Shown piece by piece: positions 30,793 through 32,010 of a DNA stretch of 32,010 nt. The stretch is from Clostridia bacterium (GTDB lineage: Bacteria > Bacillota > Clostridia > Christensenellales > CAG-138), in the NCBI GenBank assembly GCA_030526425.1, contig JAUNCT010000022.1, positions 1-32,010 on the forward strand, in the 5' to 3' direction. Below the pieces are notes generated by a model that was not told the DNA's origin, searched no databases, and saw nothing but the letters and a program-made list of their open reading frames with translations. The translations under genes were made by a program, and so were the position numbers. Numbering within the stretch: the stretch's first letter is position 1; each line of letters starts with the position of its first letter.

Positions 30793-31272
30793 TCAAATTT
30801 GGGGATCAGCGCAGCCGGATATTCGGAGCCGTTCCTTCCAATGGGCAATTCCGCTTACAATACGCTCATCTTTCAGCGGCGAATAATATGGATTTTCCAT
30901 CGGATCCACGAGTTTGCCGGTTGTGAGGATTCGGATGGCGAGCCCGTCGAAAAGCTCTCCGGCTTCATCCCAATACCGATCCATATCAACCATGCAGTAC
31001 AGATAACTGACGAACGCGATAGGGTCATCTATGGCATGATCCGCAAATTCGTAATAGATAAAGAGGTTGACAAAGTTGATGACCTCAGCGGGCGTATGCC
31101 GGTTTTCTTGAAGGTACTGCACCAATGCCGGATAAATGTCTGCCCAACTGTAATCATCCATCAGTTTCCAAGATTCTTTGAGATGATCTTCTTGACCCTC
31201 CGGATCGAAAGTCTCGTCTGCAAAATTGCAGCCGAACAGACAGTGAATGTATTCATCAAGTGATTTTTTCAT
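30793..31272 (-). CDS. Conserved hypothetical acidic protein
   Basis: This 159-residue soluble protein is acidic and aromatic-rich: LDEYIHCLFGCNFADETFDP, ALVQYLQENRHTPAEVINFV, YWDEAGELFDGLAIRIL and MENPYYSPLKDERI. The helical pattern resembles small immunity-type or SUKH-neighbour proteins, but no family can be named. Only three bases separate it from the upstream gene, and it has no good ribosome binding site of its own, so translation is probably coupled. Base composition is lower in GC than in the metabolic genes. Function unknown. Confidence 0.7.
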   Translation of the reverse strand: MKKSLDEYIHCLFGCNFADETFDPEGQEDHLKESWKLMDDYSWADIYPALVQYLQENRHTPAEVINFVNLFIYYEFADHAIDDPIAFVSYLYCMVDMDRYWDEAGELFDGLAIRILTTGKLVDPMENPYYSPLKDERIVSGIAHWKERLRISGCADPQI

Positions 31273-31275
31273 TTC

Positions 31276-31674
31276 TTATTTCAATTCATACGGAAATTCC
31301 GGCGAGATATCAAAGTTCAAACGGGATGCTTTCAGTAAAGATGCGATGTGCTTCACCTTTCCGACTTTGGAGTATTCTGCCGAAGACTCGTTGGAAGCTG
31401 TAAAAATACAGATATCCGCATCCGTTTGAAGAATCTTTTTTGCCTCAATAAAGTTCAATGCACACAGTGAAGCAATGAGTTTGATGTTGTCGATACCGGC
31501 GGGATTTCCGGGTTTCAGAATAATGGAATAATCTGTTTGATCTGTGTCGATGTCATCAAAGTGGGATGTGACCCGGCCCCATCCGCAATTTGGGCATGTC
31601 ATTCCGACGGTTCGATTTTGATCGATGCTTACCATTTGTTCCCCGCACTTTTCACAAATGATGATTTCATTCAT
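31276..31674 (-). CDS. Zinc-ribbon protein with an L7/L12 C-terminal-like domain
   Basis: This 132-residue protein starts with a zinc ribbon (ICEKCGEQMVSIDQN ... TCPNCGWG; Cys7, Cys10, Cys27, Cys30). The middle reads SIILKPGNPAGIDNIKLIAS then LCALNFIEAKKILQTDA. The strand-then-KLI...EAKKIL pattern is that of the C-terminal domain of ribosomal protein L7/L12 (KIKVIK...GLKEAK). The tail is not recognised. GGAGG lies eight bases before the ATG. It is the first gene of a two-gene unit with 30793-31272. Function unknown; possibly a sensor or immunity partner. Confidence 0.75.
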   Translation of the reverse strand: MNEIIICEKCGEQMVSIDQNRTVGMTCPNCGWGRVTSHFDDIDTDQTDYSIILKPGNPAGIDNIKLIASLCALNFIEAKKILQTDADICIFTASNESSAEYSKVGKVKHIASLLKASRLNFDISPEFPYELK

Positions 31675-31797
31675 TTCTTTTTCCTCCGGGATACTGTTTT
31701 CCGAATGAATCCCGAACCCATATCGGGACGAAGGCTTCTGTTTTCCGTTTTCCCGTTTGCAACGATGCCGATGACAGGTCGATCGGCAAATGCCGCG

Positions 31798-31956
31798 TTA
31801 CAGATTCTCAACGGTCCGAAGGCATTTCATGGTGTACCCTTCACACCATTTTTCGGCGTCCTCAATTTCCTCTGTGGATTGAAAAGCTTCCGGCAGATCG
31901 CGCCCCGTGCGGATAACGATGCTTTCGGAAAACCAAACGGGTTTTTCAAAGGTCAG
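31798..31956 (-). pseudogene. Short gene fragment of unknown function
   Basis: Fifty-two codons read LTFEKPVWFSESIVIRTGRD, then LPEAFQSTEEIEDAEKWCEG and YTMKCLRTVENL, ending in TAA. The composition is protein-like, but an in-frame TAA immediately precedes it and there is no ATG or ribosome binding site, so the 5' part is missing or frameshifted. The rest of 31675-32010 shows no other feature I can support. Confidence 0.4.
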
Positions 31957-32010
31957 TTATCTGAATATGCAGCTGAATAATGAAAAAGCAGGGAGCGTGG
32001 AGGATAACAC

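Overview
The window looks like the chromosome of a high-GC anaerobic member of the Clostridia (Bacillota). The support is a fermentative AdhE, an Rrf2-controlled cysK, a CsoR/CopA copper module, a serine phosphatase/kinase/STAS partner-switching cassette, AGGAGG ribosome binding sites, sigma-A promoters with 17-base spacers, and a DUF1848 + macrodomain + class M sirtuin cluster of the Gram-positive type. No rRNA, CRISPR array or replication origin was seen. One tRNA (Val, anticodon CAC) is present.

Layout. 1-1269: two small minus-strand genes of unknown function, one a two-helix membrane protein, divergent from a hybrid sensor kinase (1270-3606). 3720-6326: minus-strand adhE behind a near-consensus promoter. 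6524-7459: alpha/beta hydrolase. 7560-9586: the 3' half of a minus-strand operon holding a frameshifted class M sirtuin, a zinc-type macrodomain and the C-terminal part of a DUF1848 gene. 9587-17147: a foreign block that splits DUF1848; the N-terminal part resumes at 17148-17693 and is preceded by a pyridoxamine-phosphate-oxidase-like gene. 18470-21479: copper homeostasis (two CsoR operators, csoR, copA with a C-terminal CopZ-like domain). 21615-22919: condensation/acetyltransferase-like protein. 23176-25574: RsbW-like kinase, membrane SpoIIE-type phosphatase and STAS protein. 25712-27307: Rrf2 regulator divergent from cysK. 27374-29525: TetR regulator, FMN-binding membrane protein and polytopic membrane protein, lying between two nearly identical terminators. 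29623-30641: PadR regulator and its membrane partner. 30793-31674: a two-gene unit of unknown function. 31675-32010: a short gene fragment.

The most striking structure is the 7.56-kb block at 9587-17147. Joining the two DUF1848 halves across one shared AC (GT on the gene's strand) restores a continuous reading frame, which is the geometry left by a serine recombinase. No recombinase remains. The block carries tRNA-Val, a truncated HTH gene, a six-gene redox cluster divergent from a LysR regulator, a phage head-tail connector fused in frame to the end of a DUF1998 (DrmB-like) protein, and two unusual repeat clusters. The redox cluster includes a membrane cytochrome-b-like/formylglycine-enzyme-like/flavodoxin fusion and a secreted flavodoxin, and suggests electron delivery outside the membrane. 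Before the insertion the native operon would have been PNPOx-like, DUF1848, macrodomain and sirtuin, a plausible ADP-ribosylation on/off module.
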